In this document: positions 36,031 to 44,657 of the stretch, one piece after another
Numbering within the stretch: the first letter of the stretch is position 1
How the letters are laid out: each line of letters opens with the position of its first letter
Assembly (NCBI GenBank): GCA_017512425.1
Contig: JAFWGI010000005.1
Location: 496,001 to 560,000 of the forward strand
DNA length: 64,000 bases
Reading direction: 5' to 3'
Source of the DNA: Hyphomicrobium sp.
GTDB lineage: Bacteria; Pseudomonadota; Alphaproteobacteria; Rhizobiales; Hyphomicrobiaceae
The notes under the pieces: model-generated
Databases searched by the model: none
What the model saw: only the letters and a program-made list of their open reading frames with translations
Told to the model about the DNA's origin: nothing
Position numbers and translations under genes: made by a program

Positions 36031-36975
36031 ATGGTTATGAGCAGCATTAACACTAACTACGCAGCTATGACGGCGCTGCAGAATTTGCAGTCGACCAGCA
36101 AGGACATGCTGCAGACTCAGAGCCGCATCTCTACGGGCTTCAAGGTCGCCTCGGCACAAGATAACGCAGCTTACTGGTCGATCGCCACGACGATGCGCTC
36201 GGATAACAAAGCGCTCTCGACGGTTCAGGAAGCTCTCGGTCTCGGCAAAGCAACTGTTAACGTTGCCTACGCCGCCACGGAAAGCGCCATCGACGTTGCA
36301 ACCGAAATCAAAACGAAGCTCGTTGCTGCACGTCAGCCGGGCGTGGATCGCACCAAGATCCAGTCGGAACTCAAGGAACTGCAGAACCAGCTGAAGAGCA
36401 TTGCTGATTCGTCGAGCTTCTCTGGCGAAAACTGGCTCTCGGTTGACTCGTCTGCATCGGGCTACAACGCAACTAAGTCGGTTGTGTCGTCGTTCACCCG
36501 CTCGGCCGCTGGCACCGTTTCGGTTGGCACGCTGTCGATCAACACCGGCACCACCAAGTTGTACGATGCTTCCGCATCGGCCGCTGGTATCCTCGACGCT
36601 TCTCGCGACAGCACCGGCGCAATCGCCTCCACGGGCGCTTCGGTTGCTTCGATGGACATCTCGACCCTGACGGACAGCGCGACCGACCTCGCAACGCTCG
36701 ATGGCTACATCAAGGCTGCAGATACGGCGATTAAGGAAATGACGTCGGCTGCTACCAGCCTCGGCGCTACGCAGAAGCGCATCAGCACGCAGAGCGACTT
36801 CGTGAACGCACTCAAGAACGCGATCACGGAAGGCATCTCGTCGCTCGTCGACGCTGACATGAACGAAGAGTCGACTAAGCTGTCGGCCCTCCAGGTCAAG
36901 CAGCAGTTGGGCGTCCAGGCGCTCAGCATCGCCAACCAGTCGAGCCAGACGATCCTCTCGCTCTTCCGCGGTTAA
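36031..36975 (+). CDS. fliC: Flagellin
   Basis: The filament subunit, exported through the flagellar pore. The 314-residue protein keeps both conserved ends: SSINTNYAAMTALQNLQS and ISTGFKVASAQDNAAYWSIA at the N-terminus, LGVQALSIANQSSQTILSLF at the C-terminus. The middle, about residues 140-210, is short and Ser/Ala/Thr-rich, so there is almost no outer D2/D3 domain. ATG at 36031 or at 36037 (MSS, matching relatives) could be used; AAGGACAAGGGAC precedes both. Its codon use is biased (many GGC, CTC, AAG, GAA), as in highly expressed genes. It is monocistronic with its own terminator. Confidence 0.96.
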   Translation: MVMSSINTNYAAMTALQNLQSTSKDMLQTQSRISTGFKVASAQDNAAYWSIATTMRSDNKALSTVQEALGLGKATVNVAYAATESAIDVATEIKTKLVAARQPGVDRTKIQSELKELQNQLKSIADSSSFSGENWLSVDSSASGYNATKSVVSSFTRSAAGTVSVGTLSINTGTTKLYDASASAAGILDASRDSTGAIASTGASVASMDISTLTDSATDLATLDGYIKAADTAIKEMTSAATSLGATQKRISTQSDFVNALKNAITEGISSLVDADMNEESTKLSALQVKQQLGVQALSIANQSSQTILSLFRG

Positions 36976-36983
36976 GCCAAATA

Positions 36984-37015
36984 GATCCGGCGCCGTAAGG
37001 CGCCGGATCATTTTT
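36984..37015 (+). terminator. Rho-independent terminator of flagellin
   Basis: An 11-base perfect stem GATCCGGCGCC / GGCGCCGGATC with loop GTAA is followed by ATTTTT, 9 bases after the flagellin stop. It separates the abundant flagellin mRNA from fliF. Confidence 0.93.
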
Positions 37016-37049
37016 CTCCTCACTGATCCCAAGTCCTATCCGACCCGAA

Positions 37050-37114
37050 CTCGCCCGGTGGCGAGACATTGGCCACGCCGTTTACGCTCCCAATGACCCC
37101 ACCGGCGTGGCCAA
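37050..37114 (+). promoter_or_regulatory. Two hairpins in the leader ahead of fliF
   Basis: CTCGCC-CGGT-GGCGAG (37050-37065) is followed by a 12-base perfect inverted repeat TTGGCCACGCCG (37069-37080) / CGGCGTGGCCAA (37103-37114) with a 22-base spacer. They lie 62 bases before the GTG start of fliF and downstream of the flagellin terminator. They could be an RNA leader structure or an operator; the long spacer fits a protein-bound site or a branched RNA. Confidence 0.5.
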
Positions 37115-37175
37115 TTTCCAGTCACTTCTACACAAGGTTGCCGGCCTATCTTCCACGTGATGTGGCAGTGGCTAG

Positions 37176-38855
37176 GTGGTTCAAGTGGACTGGAGTCAAT
37201 TCAACAATTCGCTGCAAAGTCTCAAAGCACTCGGTGGCGCCAAGTTGGGCGCACTGGCTGCTGTTTTCGTGCTTGTTGCCGGCTTCATATTTAGCGCGAG
37301 TTACTTTGCGACCCGGTCAAGCTATGAAACGCTATATGTGGGGTTGACCCAGCAAGACATCAGCCGCATGGGCGTGGTGCTGTCTGAAGCAGGCATTCCA
37401 TTCGAATCAAGCATTGATGGCACCAAACTTCTTGTTCCACTCGGGCAAGCCGCTGAGGCGCGCGCGCGTCTTGCGGAAAAGGGGCTGCCTGGAAGTGCGA
37501 CGGCCGGATACGAGCTCTTCGACAAGCTCGGTGCGCTCGGACTGACGACGTTTATGCAGCAGGTGACGAAAGTCCGCGCGCTCGAGGGGGAATTGTCGCG
37601 CACCATTCAGAACCTGCGCGGAATTAAAGCCGCACGCGTTCATATCGTTCTGCCGGAAACTGGAACATTCCGGTATACGAAGCAGCTGCCTGCCGCATCG
37701 GTGGTTATCAAGACCGAGATGCAGGGCGATGCCAGCTCTGCACTCGCTATCCGCCACTTGGTAGCGTCATCCATTCCGGAGATGTTGGCGACACAGGTGA
37801 GCGTGATCAGCACGGACGGCACGGTGCTTGCAGCCGGCTCCGACGGCGCGTCCGAATTGCCGTCCAAGTCGGTTGAGCTTGAGCGTACGCTCGCTCGGCA
37901 GACACAGGACAATATCCGCCGGACCCTTGTGCCATATCTTGGCCTCGACAACTTCGAGGTCAGTGCCAACGTTCGGGTCAATGTCGATAAACGACAGACA
38001 AGCGAAACCAATTTTGATCCAGATAAACGCGTCGAGCGCTCGGTCCGCGTGGTCAAAGAAAACCAAACCGCGCAGGAAGCATCGAATCGGACAGCCGTTA
38101 CAACCGAGCAGAACGTTCCAAGAGAGGCTGGCGGCACATCCGATAACGACCAGAACAAGCGCGCGCAGGACCGCAAGGAAGAAACGACAAACTATGAAGT
38201 CGGCACCAAGTCGACGTCGGTGACGAGCGAAGGCTACAGAATCGAGAACCTGTCGATTGCCGTCGTCGTCAACAAGAAAAAAATCGCCGAAGCACTGGGC
38301 AAGGAGCCGACGGAAGAAGAGCTTTCGAAGGAAATCGCCGAGCTTGAGCGGTTATCGCGTTCGGCTGCTGGTATCGATGAGCAGCGTGGCGACAAGTTCA
38401 CGATATCCGCCGTCAACTTCACCCCGGCATCTGGCCTGATGGAAGCGGACGCTGGCGCCAGCGTGGCCTCGCTTGCGTTTGGTCTTGCAGGAACACTGGT
38501 CAAGTCGCTCACAATCCTTGGTGTGTGCGCGATGATCATTTGGGCGGGTTTCAAGCCTCTGACGCGCGCATTGCTGACGTCGCCAAGCGCATCAGAAAAC
38601 GTTCTTGCGCTTGAATCGACTGGCGGCACGGCATTCAAGCCGACGGAATCGCTCGAAATGCCGGAAATGAGCTCCGCATTTTCGAATTCCTTCGACAATC
38701 CTTTCGGCGCCGCTGAAATCGACAATATGGGGATGGAAGAAGGCTTTAGAAGCCGCAGCCTTCCCGATCCGAAGAAGCGCCTCGAAGAAATTTTTCTGGC
38801 CGATGAGGACCGCTCCACCGCCGTCATTCGTGACTGGGTGAGGAGTAGCACATGA
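37176..38855 (+). CDS. fliF: Flagellar MS-ring protein FliF
   Basis: The first-assembled inner-membrane ring. 559 residues with helices at about 22-42 and 433-455, ring-building motif LGALGLTTFMQQVTKVRALE in between, RVHIVLPETGTF and the Flagellar M-ring C domain. The C-terminal tail PKKRLEEIFLADEDRSTAVI is the FliG-binding helix. GTG start at 37176 (a second in-frame GTG is at 37185). fliH overlaps by 4 bases. Confidence 0.96.
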   Translation: MVQVDWSQFNNSLQSLKALGGAKLGALAAVFVLVAGFIFSASYFATRSSYETLYVGLTQQDISRMGVVLSEAGIPFESSIDGTKLLVPLGQAAEARARLAEKGLPGSATAGYELFDKLGALGLTTFMQQVTKVRALEGELSRTIQNLRGIKAARVHIVLPETGTFRYTKQLPAASVVIKTEMQGDASSALAIRHLVASSIPEMLATQVSVISTDGTVLAAGSDGASELPSKSVELERTLARQTQDNIRRTLVPYLGLDNFEVSANVRVNVDKRQTSETNFDPDKRVERSVRVVKENQTAQEASNRTAVTTEQNVPREAGGTSDNDQNKRAQDRKEETTNYEVGTKSTSVTSEGYRIENLSIAVVVNKKKIAEALGKEPTEEELSKEIAELERLSRSAAGIDEQRGDKFTISAVNFTPASGLMEADAGASVASLAFGLAGTLVKSLTILGVCAMIIWAGFKPLTRALLTSPSASENVLALESTGGTAFKPTESLEMPEMSSAFSNSFDNPFGAAEIDNMGMEEGFRSRSLPDPKKRLEEIFLADEDRSTAVIRDWVRSST

Positions 38856-39448
38856 GGTCGGCCGCGAATTGCGCGTTTTCCAAACTCGAGGATTTTTCCA
38901 GAGAACCGGAAGACACGAGCGAACGCTACCAGCGCGAACTCGAAAACCGCGTCGCTGAAGCCTTGGAACAAGGTTATCAGCGCGGACATGAGGCCGGGCG
39001 CAACGAAGCGGAAGCGGCATCGAACGCGCGTATCGAGGATCTGACGGCGTCTTTCAAGACCGATATGGAATTGCGTCAATCAGATTGGCAAAGCCAAACG
39101 GGCAGCGCTCTTGCTGACGCACTGCAGGCCCAAATGGACAGCATCTCCGAGATGCTAGAGCGCCATGTTGCGAGCTTGATGAAGCCGCTCATTAAACAGG
39201 TTCTATATGAAAGCGCGCTTCAGCAATTTCACCAGGCGCTAGACAGCGTTCTGGAGAAGGGCGTCGCGGTTGAGATTCGAGGATCGAGCGATCTCGTGCG
39301 CGGTGCAGAGGCGCGGCTCGCATCAACGTCGAGGGCTGTCACGTTCGTGACCTCAGATGAGGCCGCAATCGAAATCAAATGTGATGAGACGACACTCTCG
39401 GCGAACTTCGCGGATTGGTCCCGCAAGATCGAGGAGAGCGTTGCATGA
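38852..39448 (+). CDS. fliH: FliH-like flagellar export ATPase regulator
   Basis: A 198-residue soluble protein with the repeated small-residue helix EQGYQRGHEAGRNEAEAA of FliH and a long coiled coil, then a C-terminal alpha/beta half (FHQALDSVLEKGVAVEIRGS, EAAIEIKCDETTLSANFADW) that would bind FliI. It lies between fliF and motB with ATGA overlaps on both sides. Sequence conservation is low, so the call rests on the repeat, the size and context. Confidence 0.8.
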   Translation: MRSAANCAFSKLEDFSREPEDTSERYQRELENRVAEALEQGYQRGHEAGRNEAEAASNARIEDLTASFKTDMELRQSDWQSQTGSALADALQAQMDSISEMLERHVASLMKPLIKQVLYESALQQFHQALDSVLEKGVAVEIRGSSDLVRGAEARLASTSRAVTFVTSDEAAIEIKCDETTLSANFADWSRKIEESVA

Positions 39449-40662
39449 GTGATGGCCAGCAAGACGTCGCCGCACAGCAGCCGCTTGTAATTGTTCGCCG
39501 CCGACGCGGAAATAGCGAAGAGGCGCACCACGGCGGTGTGTGGAAAATCGCGTATGCCGACTTCATGACTGCCATGATGGCGTTTTTTCTTGTCATGTGG
39601 CTGGTCAACGCTGCCGACAAAAAGACGATTGTTCAGGTTGCGGCCTATTTCAACCCGGTGCGGTTGACAGAACGTTCGCCATCGACGAAGGGCGTTTCGG
39701 ATCCGACAAGCGCCGATCACAAAAAGCAGGTCAAGAAAGACGCCCTAAGCGAAGCAGCAGAAACGCAAGAGCCAGGCGCCGAGCATACCGAAGAACGCGA
39801 CGGAAAGCCGAATTCCGAGGACAACGAAGAGAAATCGGAAAAGCCGGCTCCGGGCCAGAGCAAATCGGTCGGTCAATCGGAGAAGGATGAAGCACTTTTC
39901 TCCGATCCGATGGGCGTTCTCGATAAGCTCGCGAGCAAAGCGGCCCTTCCAGAAGAATCGGACAACAAGACCAGCGCGCCCGAAGCAGCGCTGCGAGATC
40001 CTTTCGATCCCGCGCATCGCGCAACGACGATGCCTCTGAAGCCCGAAATTTCGAAGGTTGCGAAGATCCCGAGCAATCCGCCGGGCTTGGAGGCCGCGAA
40101 CGGTGCGAAATCGAATGTCGATGCGAAGAAACCTACAGATGACACGAAGCCGGCTAGCGGTGCAGCCGGCGCGGTCGACGTTGAAACCCAGGTAGAAGCA
40201 GAGGCGAAGGCAAAAGTTGTCGGAGAAGACATCAAGCGGGCGCTATTGGCGCTCGGCGCCAACATCCCAAATGTAGATGTTAGGGCAACGCCGGAAGGCG
40301 TTTTAATCAGTTTGACGGATAGCGCCCAGTTCGGAATGTTCGCTGTTGGATCTGCAGAGCCACGTCCGGAATTGGTCGTCGCGGTTCAGCGCGTTGCTGA
40401 AATCGTAAATGGACAGCCGGGAAAAATTGTCGTCCGTGGACATACTGATGGGCGCGCCTATCGGTCCGGAACGTACGACAACTGGCGGCTGTCTGCAGCA
40501 AGGGCGCAGATTTCGTATCACATGCTCGTACGCGGCGGTGTCGACGCCCAACGCGTCGTCGCAATAGAAGGCCGCGCTGACCGCGATCTCAAAATTCCGG
40601 AGGACCCGACGGCCGCGCAGAACCGCCGCATCGATATTCTAATCAAGGCGGGCAAGCCGTGA
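39445..40662 (+). CDS. motB: Flagellar motor stator protein MotB
   Basis: Stator subunit anchoring MotA to peptidoglycan. The 405-residue form has the single helix with the proton-carrying Asp in YADFMTAMMAFFLVMWLVNA near residue 40, a long acidic Lys/Glu/Pro-rich linker (about 70-260, longer than in enterics) and an OmpA-like domain with VRGHTDGRAY and NWRLSAARAQ. ATG at 39445 overlaps the fliH stop. Rhizobial MotB proteins share the long linker, which is the region expected to meet MotC. Confidence 0.95.
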   Translation: MSDGQQDVAAQQPLVIVRRRRGNSEEAHHGGVWKIAYADFMTAMMAFFLVMWLVNAADKKTIVQVAAYFNPVRLTERSPSTKGVSDPTSADHKKQVKKDALSEAAETQEPGAEHTEERDGKPNSEDNEEKSEKPAPGQSKSVGQSEKDEALFSDPMGVLDKLASKAALPEESDNKTSAPEAALRDPFDPAHRATTMPLKPEISKVAKIPSNPPGLEAANGAKSNVDAKKPTDDTKPASGAAGAVDVETQVEAEAKAKVVGEDIKRALLALGANIPNVDVRATPEGVLISLTDSAQFGMFAVGSAEPRPELVVAVQRVAEIVNGQPGKIVVRGHTDGRAYRSGTYDNWRLSAARAQISYHMLVRGGVDAQRVVAIEGRADRDLKIPEDPTAAQNRRIDILIKAGKP

Positions 40663-41927
40663 ATCGCAAAATGATCATCGCAGCGATTGGTGTTCTGGCG
40701 CTGGCATTCACCGGCGCCGCAACGTTTCTCGCCTGGCGGGCTGGCATCATCAAATTTGGGCATTCGCCGACGGCGACATCGACAGTGTCCGGTCCGGAGC
40801 AAGACGATCAGTCGCCGCCGCGCGATGGCATGACGTCGGTGAGGAAGCTGTTCCGGTATCAGGATCAAGTCGCCAAGGGTGATGTCACCGCGATTCGCAG
40901 TCAGAATGAGATGATCGACACAATCGCGGATGAATTTAGAACGTTCAAGCGCAAGGATTGGGCCGAGCCGAGAAACGTGCAGGCGATGATGGCATACGTT
41001 CTGAGCGGCGGAAAAACCGAGGTCGTCGAGAAGTTCTTGTCGTTGCAACTTGCGTCGCAAGAACAAGAGCAGCTTGCAAAGGGTGTCCTGTCCTTTGCGT
41101 TGCGTCGCCCGAAAACGGCGATAAAGCAAATTGGCGATCTTGAAACCCGCGCATTGGAGCGTCCGCTCGTGAGCGTCGTGTCTCTGGCACTGGCATCGCT
41201 GCATGCGAGCGAGAATAGCGAGCGAAGCATCGCGTTGTTTGACGATGCGAGACTGCATGCACCCAGCACAGCGGTTGAAGAATCGGCGCTCCGTAGAGAA
41301 GTGCCATTGCTCTTGAAAGCTCAGGAGATCGAGCGCGCGGATGCCTTGATCGCGCGATACATCAGGGTCTTTGGACAATCACCGTTTTCGTCGCGCTTCT
41401 ATGCCGATCTTGCGACGGCATTTGCGGCACTTGAAGAGACGAAAGCTGCAACGGCGATGTCGGCGATCGATGGCGCTTTGAGTGATGAGCCGGAAGGAAG
41501 TAAGACGGGATTTTTCCTCGGCGTATCTCGTGCTGCGCTGATTGCTGGCAAAATCCAGCTTGCAAAAACTGCCGCCGATATCGTCGCAAAAGGTTCGCCT
41601 GAGGGGACCGCAAGCACGGAGAAGGCGAGACTCTACGCCGCTGCCGCCGTGGCTGCGACGGAGAGTGCCGACAGCGTGCTGCCGGAACTCGAAGATGTCG
41701 AGGACGCAAGTCTCGACGATGAGGAGAAGTCTCTCCGGGCTGCGGCCGAGATGATTGCGCGGTCTGTCGTCGAAGCTGGATCGGTCAAGGCCGGAACAGC
41801 ATCGCGTGGCGACATGAGCGCAGGCCCTGTTACGGCTGTCTCGTCGGCTGGAATTTCAGCCGTTGTTCAGAAAGCCGATAACGCTCTGAAAGAAGCCGAT
41901 CGTCTCATTTCATCAGTGAAAGAGTGA
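40659..41927 (+). CDS. motC: Motility protein MotC
   Basis: A periplasmic protein of the alphaproteobacterial motor that binds MotB. GTG start overlapping motB by 4 bases; 422 residues with a signal/anchor (about 5-27), a helical repeat-like core at 80-370 (YVLSGGKTEVVEKFLSLQLA, FALRRPKTAIKQIGDLETRA) and a low-complexity C-terminal tail. The position between motB and fliK matches rhizobial loci, where it is named motC. Confidence 0.9.
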   Translation: MNRKMIIAAIGVLALAFTGAATFLAWRAGIIKFGHSPTATSTVSGPEQDDQSPPRDGMTSVRKLFRYQDQVAKGDVTAIRSQNEMIDTIADEFRTFKRKDWAEPRNVQAMMAYVLSGGKTEVVEKFLSLQLASQEQEQLAKGVLSFALRRPKTAIKQIGDLETRALERPLVSVVSLALASLHASENSERSIALFDDARLHAPSTAVEESALRREVPLLLKAQEIERADALIARYIRVFGQSPFSSRFYADLATAFAALEETKAATAMSAIDGALSDEPEGSKTGFFLGVSRAALIAGKIQLAKTAADIVAKGSPEGTASTEKARLYAAAAVAATESADSVLPELEDVEDASLDDEEKSLRAAAEMIARSVVEAGSVKAGTASRGDMSAGPVTAVSSAGISAVVQKADNALKEADRLISSVKE

Positions 41928-41936
41928 GCGCTGCTT

Positions 41937-43442
41937 ATGAAACCTCTGCCGACTAATGAAATTGCGACGTCATTTGCGCCGGCGAGACCGGGCACTCCAC
42001 GAGCTTTCGACAAAGCGAAAGGCGAGAGCGACGCGAAAATCCGTTCTCCTGATGCTCGAAGTGACCGAGAGGTGAAACACGCAAGCCGGACATCGGCCAA
42101 AGACGCCGATAAGCCAATTGACGACGGAGAGCAGACCCAAACAGCAACAACGTTCGATGAGGTCGTCAACGACATTGTTGACGGCAAAGTTGAAACGTCA
42201 GGTGCCACTATGGAGCTGGCATCAACGCAGGTATCTGCGTTGTCAACAGAGCTTGCTGCTCTCCTTCAAGGTATTCCCGCGCCAAGCCGCGCCGATACAG
42301 CAGCCGCAAACTCCGCTGATGCCAATCCGACGACGGCAGCGCCGGAAGCTGCCGCGCAGACAATCGGTGACGCCGACGATGAAATGACAAGACTTGCGGA
42401 GCAACTGGCGGCACGCGCGGTCGCCCGCAACAGGGTAGCCGCGCCGGCAAACGATTCTATCGTTCGGCCAGCTCTTGCCGTCGCCGACACTGGCCATGGC
42501 GCAGCCCCCGTTTCTGTCGCGGCTCTGCAAGAAAAAACTGGCTTCGACGGTGCCGTCAAAGTAACGGCCAACAATCAAAAGTGGTTTCAGACTGTGGCGC
42601 CGGCTCTCACCGGCGTTTCAAATTCGATGACGCGTGCCGATGGACGAAGCTTTAGCGTCGAGCCGGCCAGCTCAGGAAATAGTATTGGAGAGGTCGTATC
42701 CTCAGATCGCGCATCGCCGCTGCTCGAAAACTCAATAGAGGGCAAACCGTCGCTCAGTGATCAAAGTTTTGCTCCTAATGACCGCAACGATTCGTCTTCG
42801 CGCGATAGCACTAGAAGAGGTCAAGCTGCTGCCATTTCCGGCGTCGGGAGTCCTGCGCTAGGAAAAGATGTTAGTGCGATGGCAGCGCCTTATCAGCAAA
42901 TTCGCGCCGCTGTCGCTGAAGCTATCGTCGGCGCTAACTCGGCACAGCGGACGGACTACGTTTCTCTATATGCCGATCGGCCAACCTCGTCGACTTTGAT
43001 GCTCAAGACGCTCGAAATTTCTCTTGAGCCGCCGGATCTCGGCCGCGTGAACGTCAAGATGAATCTGGCGTCGCGGGATTTGAAGCTTGAGATTGAGGCG
43101 TCGAAGGCATCAACAGCGGAGATGCTTTCGAATGATCAGGCATCCTTAAAACTAGAGCTGCTGAATGATAACGCTGACCTCTCGAGCGTGCTCGTGTCAG
43201 TCACGAGCGCAGTTTCGGATGCTGGGCCGGCACGCGGCGCGGGGAATGGAGATCAGCAATTCGCCGGAAACGCCAGAACCGCTAACGACAACACTTTCGC
43301 TTCGACGACAGGTGGCGGGCGCGATGATAGACAGCAACCGCAGCAGTCAGCGCATGAGGAAAATAGCGGTGCACGAACGCGGGGTGGCGTGAATGCGGAT
43401 ACCGCTGGAACGAGCGCGACCGGCAAAGCGCTCTACATTTGA
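41937..43442 (+). CDS. fliK: Flagellar hook-length control protein FliK (MotD-type)
   Basis: The molecular ruler that stops hook growth. 501 residues, mostly low complexity (charged N-terminus, then Ala/Ser/Asp-rich), with the Flg_hook domain at about 350-420: LKTLEISLEPPDLGRVNVKM, ASKASTAEMLSNDQASLKLE. The C-terminal tail is Asn/Gly/Arg-rich. In rhizobia the gene after motC was first called motD. GC is slightly lower than the neighbours, which is usual for this disordered protein. Confidence 0.9.
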   Translation: MKPLPTNEIATSFAPARPGTPRAFDKAKGESDAKIRSPDARSDREVKHASRTSAKDADKPIDDGEQTQTATTFDEVVNDIVDGKVETSGATMELASTQVSALSTELAALLQGIPAPSRADTAAANSADANPTTAAPEAAAQTIGDADDEMTRLAEQLAARAVARNRVAAPANDSIVRPALAVADTGHGAAPVSVAALQEKTGFDGAVKVTANNQKWFQTVAPALTGVSNSMTRADGRSFSVEPASSGNSIGEVVSSDRASPLLENSIEGKPSLSDQSFAPNDRNDSSSRDSTRRGQAAAISGVGSPALGKDVSAMAAPYQQIRAAVAEAIVGANSAQRTDYVSLYADRPTSSTLMLKTLEISLEPPDLGRVNVKMNLASRDLKLEIEASKASTAEMLSNDQASLKLELLNDNADLSSVLVSVTSAVSDAGPARGAGNGDQQFAGNARTANDNTFASTTGGGRDDRQQPQQSAHEENSGARTRGGVNADTAGTSATGKALYI

Positions 43443-43456
43443 GATTGGACTTTGAG

Positions 43457-43822
43457 ATGCGGCCGCCACCTACAGATGCCGGACTTCAGGGACCCTTTCT
43501 CTTATCGACGGATACTATCAACGACGAAGTTGTTGAAGGCCGGTCCGGTGCCTACGCGCTCGGCTACATCGATAACTTCGGGCGATTTTGCATAACCTAT
43601 GTTGGCAGCTCCCCGTCCGATCTCAATGCACGTCTCAAAGACCACATTGGTACGGCGCAGTATTTCAAATTCCGTCATCTGCCAACGGATCGGGTCGCTT
43701 TCGAAAAAGAGTGCGAGCTCTTTCACGACTTCAGACCGTCAGGCAATTTTCTCCACCCGACGCGACCTGACGGCAGTAATTGGACGTGTCCGCGTTGTCG
43801 GACGGTTGCTCTGACGCGCTGA
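43457..43822 (+). CDS. GIY-YIG-like protein with a C-terminal Cys pair
   Basis: A 121-residue protein (127 if the TTG at 43439, which overlaps the fliK stop, is used). Its core resembles a GIY-YIG nuclease: GAYALGYID near residue 31, TYVGSS near 48, then DLNARLKDH with the expected Arg, and a Glu in AFEKECELFHDF. The end, NWTCPRCRTVAL, holds a CxxC half-zinc ribbon. Such proteins cut DNA, but small GIY-YIG relatives of unknown role also exist. It is the last rightward gene of this arm. Its last 92 bases overlap an opposing small gene. Confidence 0.72.
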   Translation: MRPPPTDAGLQGPFLLSTDTINDEVVEGRSGAYALGYIDNFGRFCITYVGSSPSDLNARLKDHIGTAQYFKFRHLPTDRVAFEKECELFHDFRPSGNFLHPTRPDGSNWTCPRCRTVALTR

Positions 43823-44000
43823 GGATACGCAGCGCGTCGGCGAGAGCCTGATGGTAGCCGGCATGCCAGTAGGCAGCTTCGGCCGTGTCGGTGTCGAGGT
43901 GACGATGCGCTTGCAAGTGACGCGCTGCAGACTGATCGAGCCAAGTTGCGACGCTTGTCATGCGGTTCGATATTTCTGCAAGTTGAAGATCGTGCTTCAT
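43731..44000 (-). CDS. Small hypothetical protein overlapping the GIY-YIG-like gene
   Basis: An 89-residue helical protein; the N-terminal 60 residues (SNRMTSVATWLDQSAARHLQ, AEAAYWHAGYHQALADALRI) look like a real amphipathic coding sequence, while the last 30 lie opposite the GIY-YIG gene and look random. It has no recognised family. The ATG has GCGAG upstream. It may be real with a shared 3' end, or spurious. Confidence 0.5.
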   Translation of the reverse strand: MKHDLQLAEISNRMTSVATWLDQSAARHLQAHRHLDTDTAEAAYWHAGYHQALADALRILSASEQPSDNADTSNYCRQVASGGENCLTV

Positions 44001-44132
44001 ACGCTATCTCGCTTGGTTTCCGCACCGAGTTACCTATCTCGTGGAAAACACCTTAGCGCAGCTGCGTCATTTATTCGGCAATGCAAAGCCAACAATTTTA
44101 TCGATAGGCACCTTCGCGGAGGTCATGAAAGC

Positions 44133-44576
44133 CTAAATGGCCGTTAACGGATAGGCGTCGCAAAGCGCATTTGCGATCATCATGCGTTCGGTCGCGTTCG
44201 CCTGAAGTGCCATTGGAAATCGGTCGGGATGGTTGAATCTCGCGAAGTTCCGCCGGATCGCTCTAATTTGGTAAGCGGTCAGGCCAGGCCTTAGTCCGAG
44301 TTCGCTGAAAATGCTTTCTGCGTCGACCGGCAGCTCGCTCGGCAAAACTTCGGGATCGGGCGCAAATGCGTCGGCCATATACGGAAGGACGCGATCGGTG
44401 GCTTCCGTCGGTGCGGCGTTCTCCGGACCAATTGACCACAAAGCTGCGCCATGAAGAGTGGTGGATGCCGGTCGCGGAAAATGGCTTTCCTCGGCGCCGT
44501 CGCCCTGCAGCAACTCTTCTACGAGCCTCTCGAAGACTGGCTTCTGATGAACGCGGTATCTCGTCAAGGCCGGCAA
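44133..44576 (-). CDS. J-domain-like protein
   Basis: A 147-residue protein whose C-terminal third resembles a DnaJ J-domain: LGLRPGLTAYQIRAIRRNFA, then FNHPDRFP with the HPD tripeptide near residue 115, then a third helix ERMMIANALCDAY. The N-terminal 80 residues are unlike any family I know. In this family the domain recruits DnaK. The TTG start is uncertain. It lies between the fliK-linked GIY-YIG gene and the PilZ gene, all outside the core motor genes. Confidence 0.6.
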   Translation of the reverse strand: MPALTRYRVHQKPVFERLVEELLQGDGAEESHFPRPASTTLHGAALWSIGPENAAPTEATDRVLPYMADAFAPDPEVLPSELPVDAESIFSELGLRPGLTAYQIRAIRRNFARFNHPDRFPMALQANATERMMIANALCDAYPLTAI

Positions 44577-44657
44577 TCCCGAAAGCCCGCAGGCTTTTCG
44601 TTTGTGTGGGTCTTTGATGGTGCCACATCATGCTTGCGGCACGCTGGCCAGTCGCAA

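Noticed and set aside
35995..37032. 345-codon leftward open frame opposite the flagellin gene
   Set aside because: It mirrors the strongly biased codon use of flagellin (Arg-rich, no motif). Flagellin is certain.
38234..39079. 281-codon leftward frame across fliF and fliH
   Set aside because: Antisense shadow of two confident genes, Ser/Ala-rich, without motifs.
40518..41378. 286-codon leftward frame over motB and motC
   Set aside because: Antisense shadow; His/Arg/Cys-rich and no domain.
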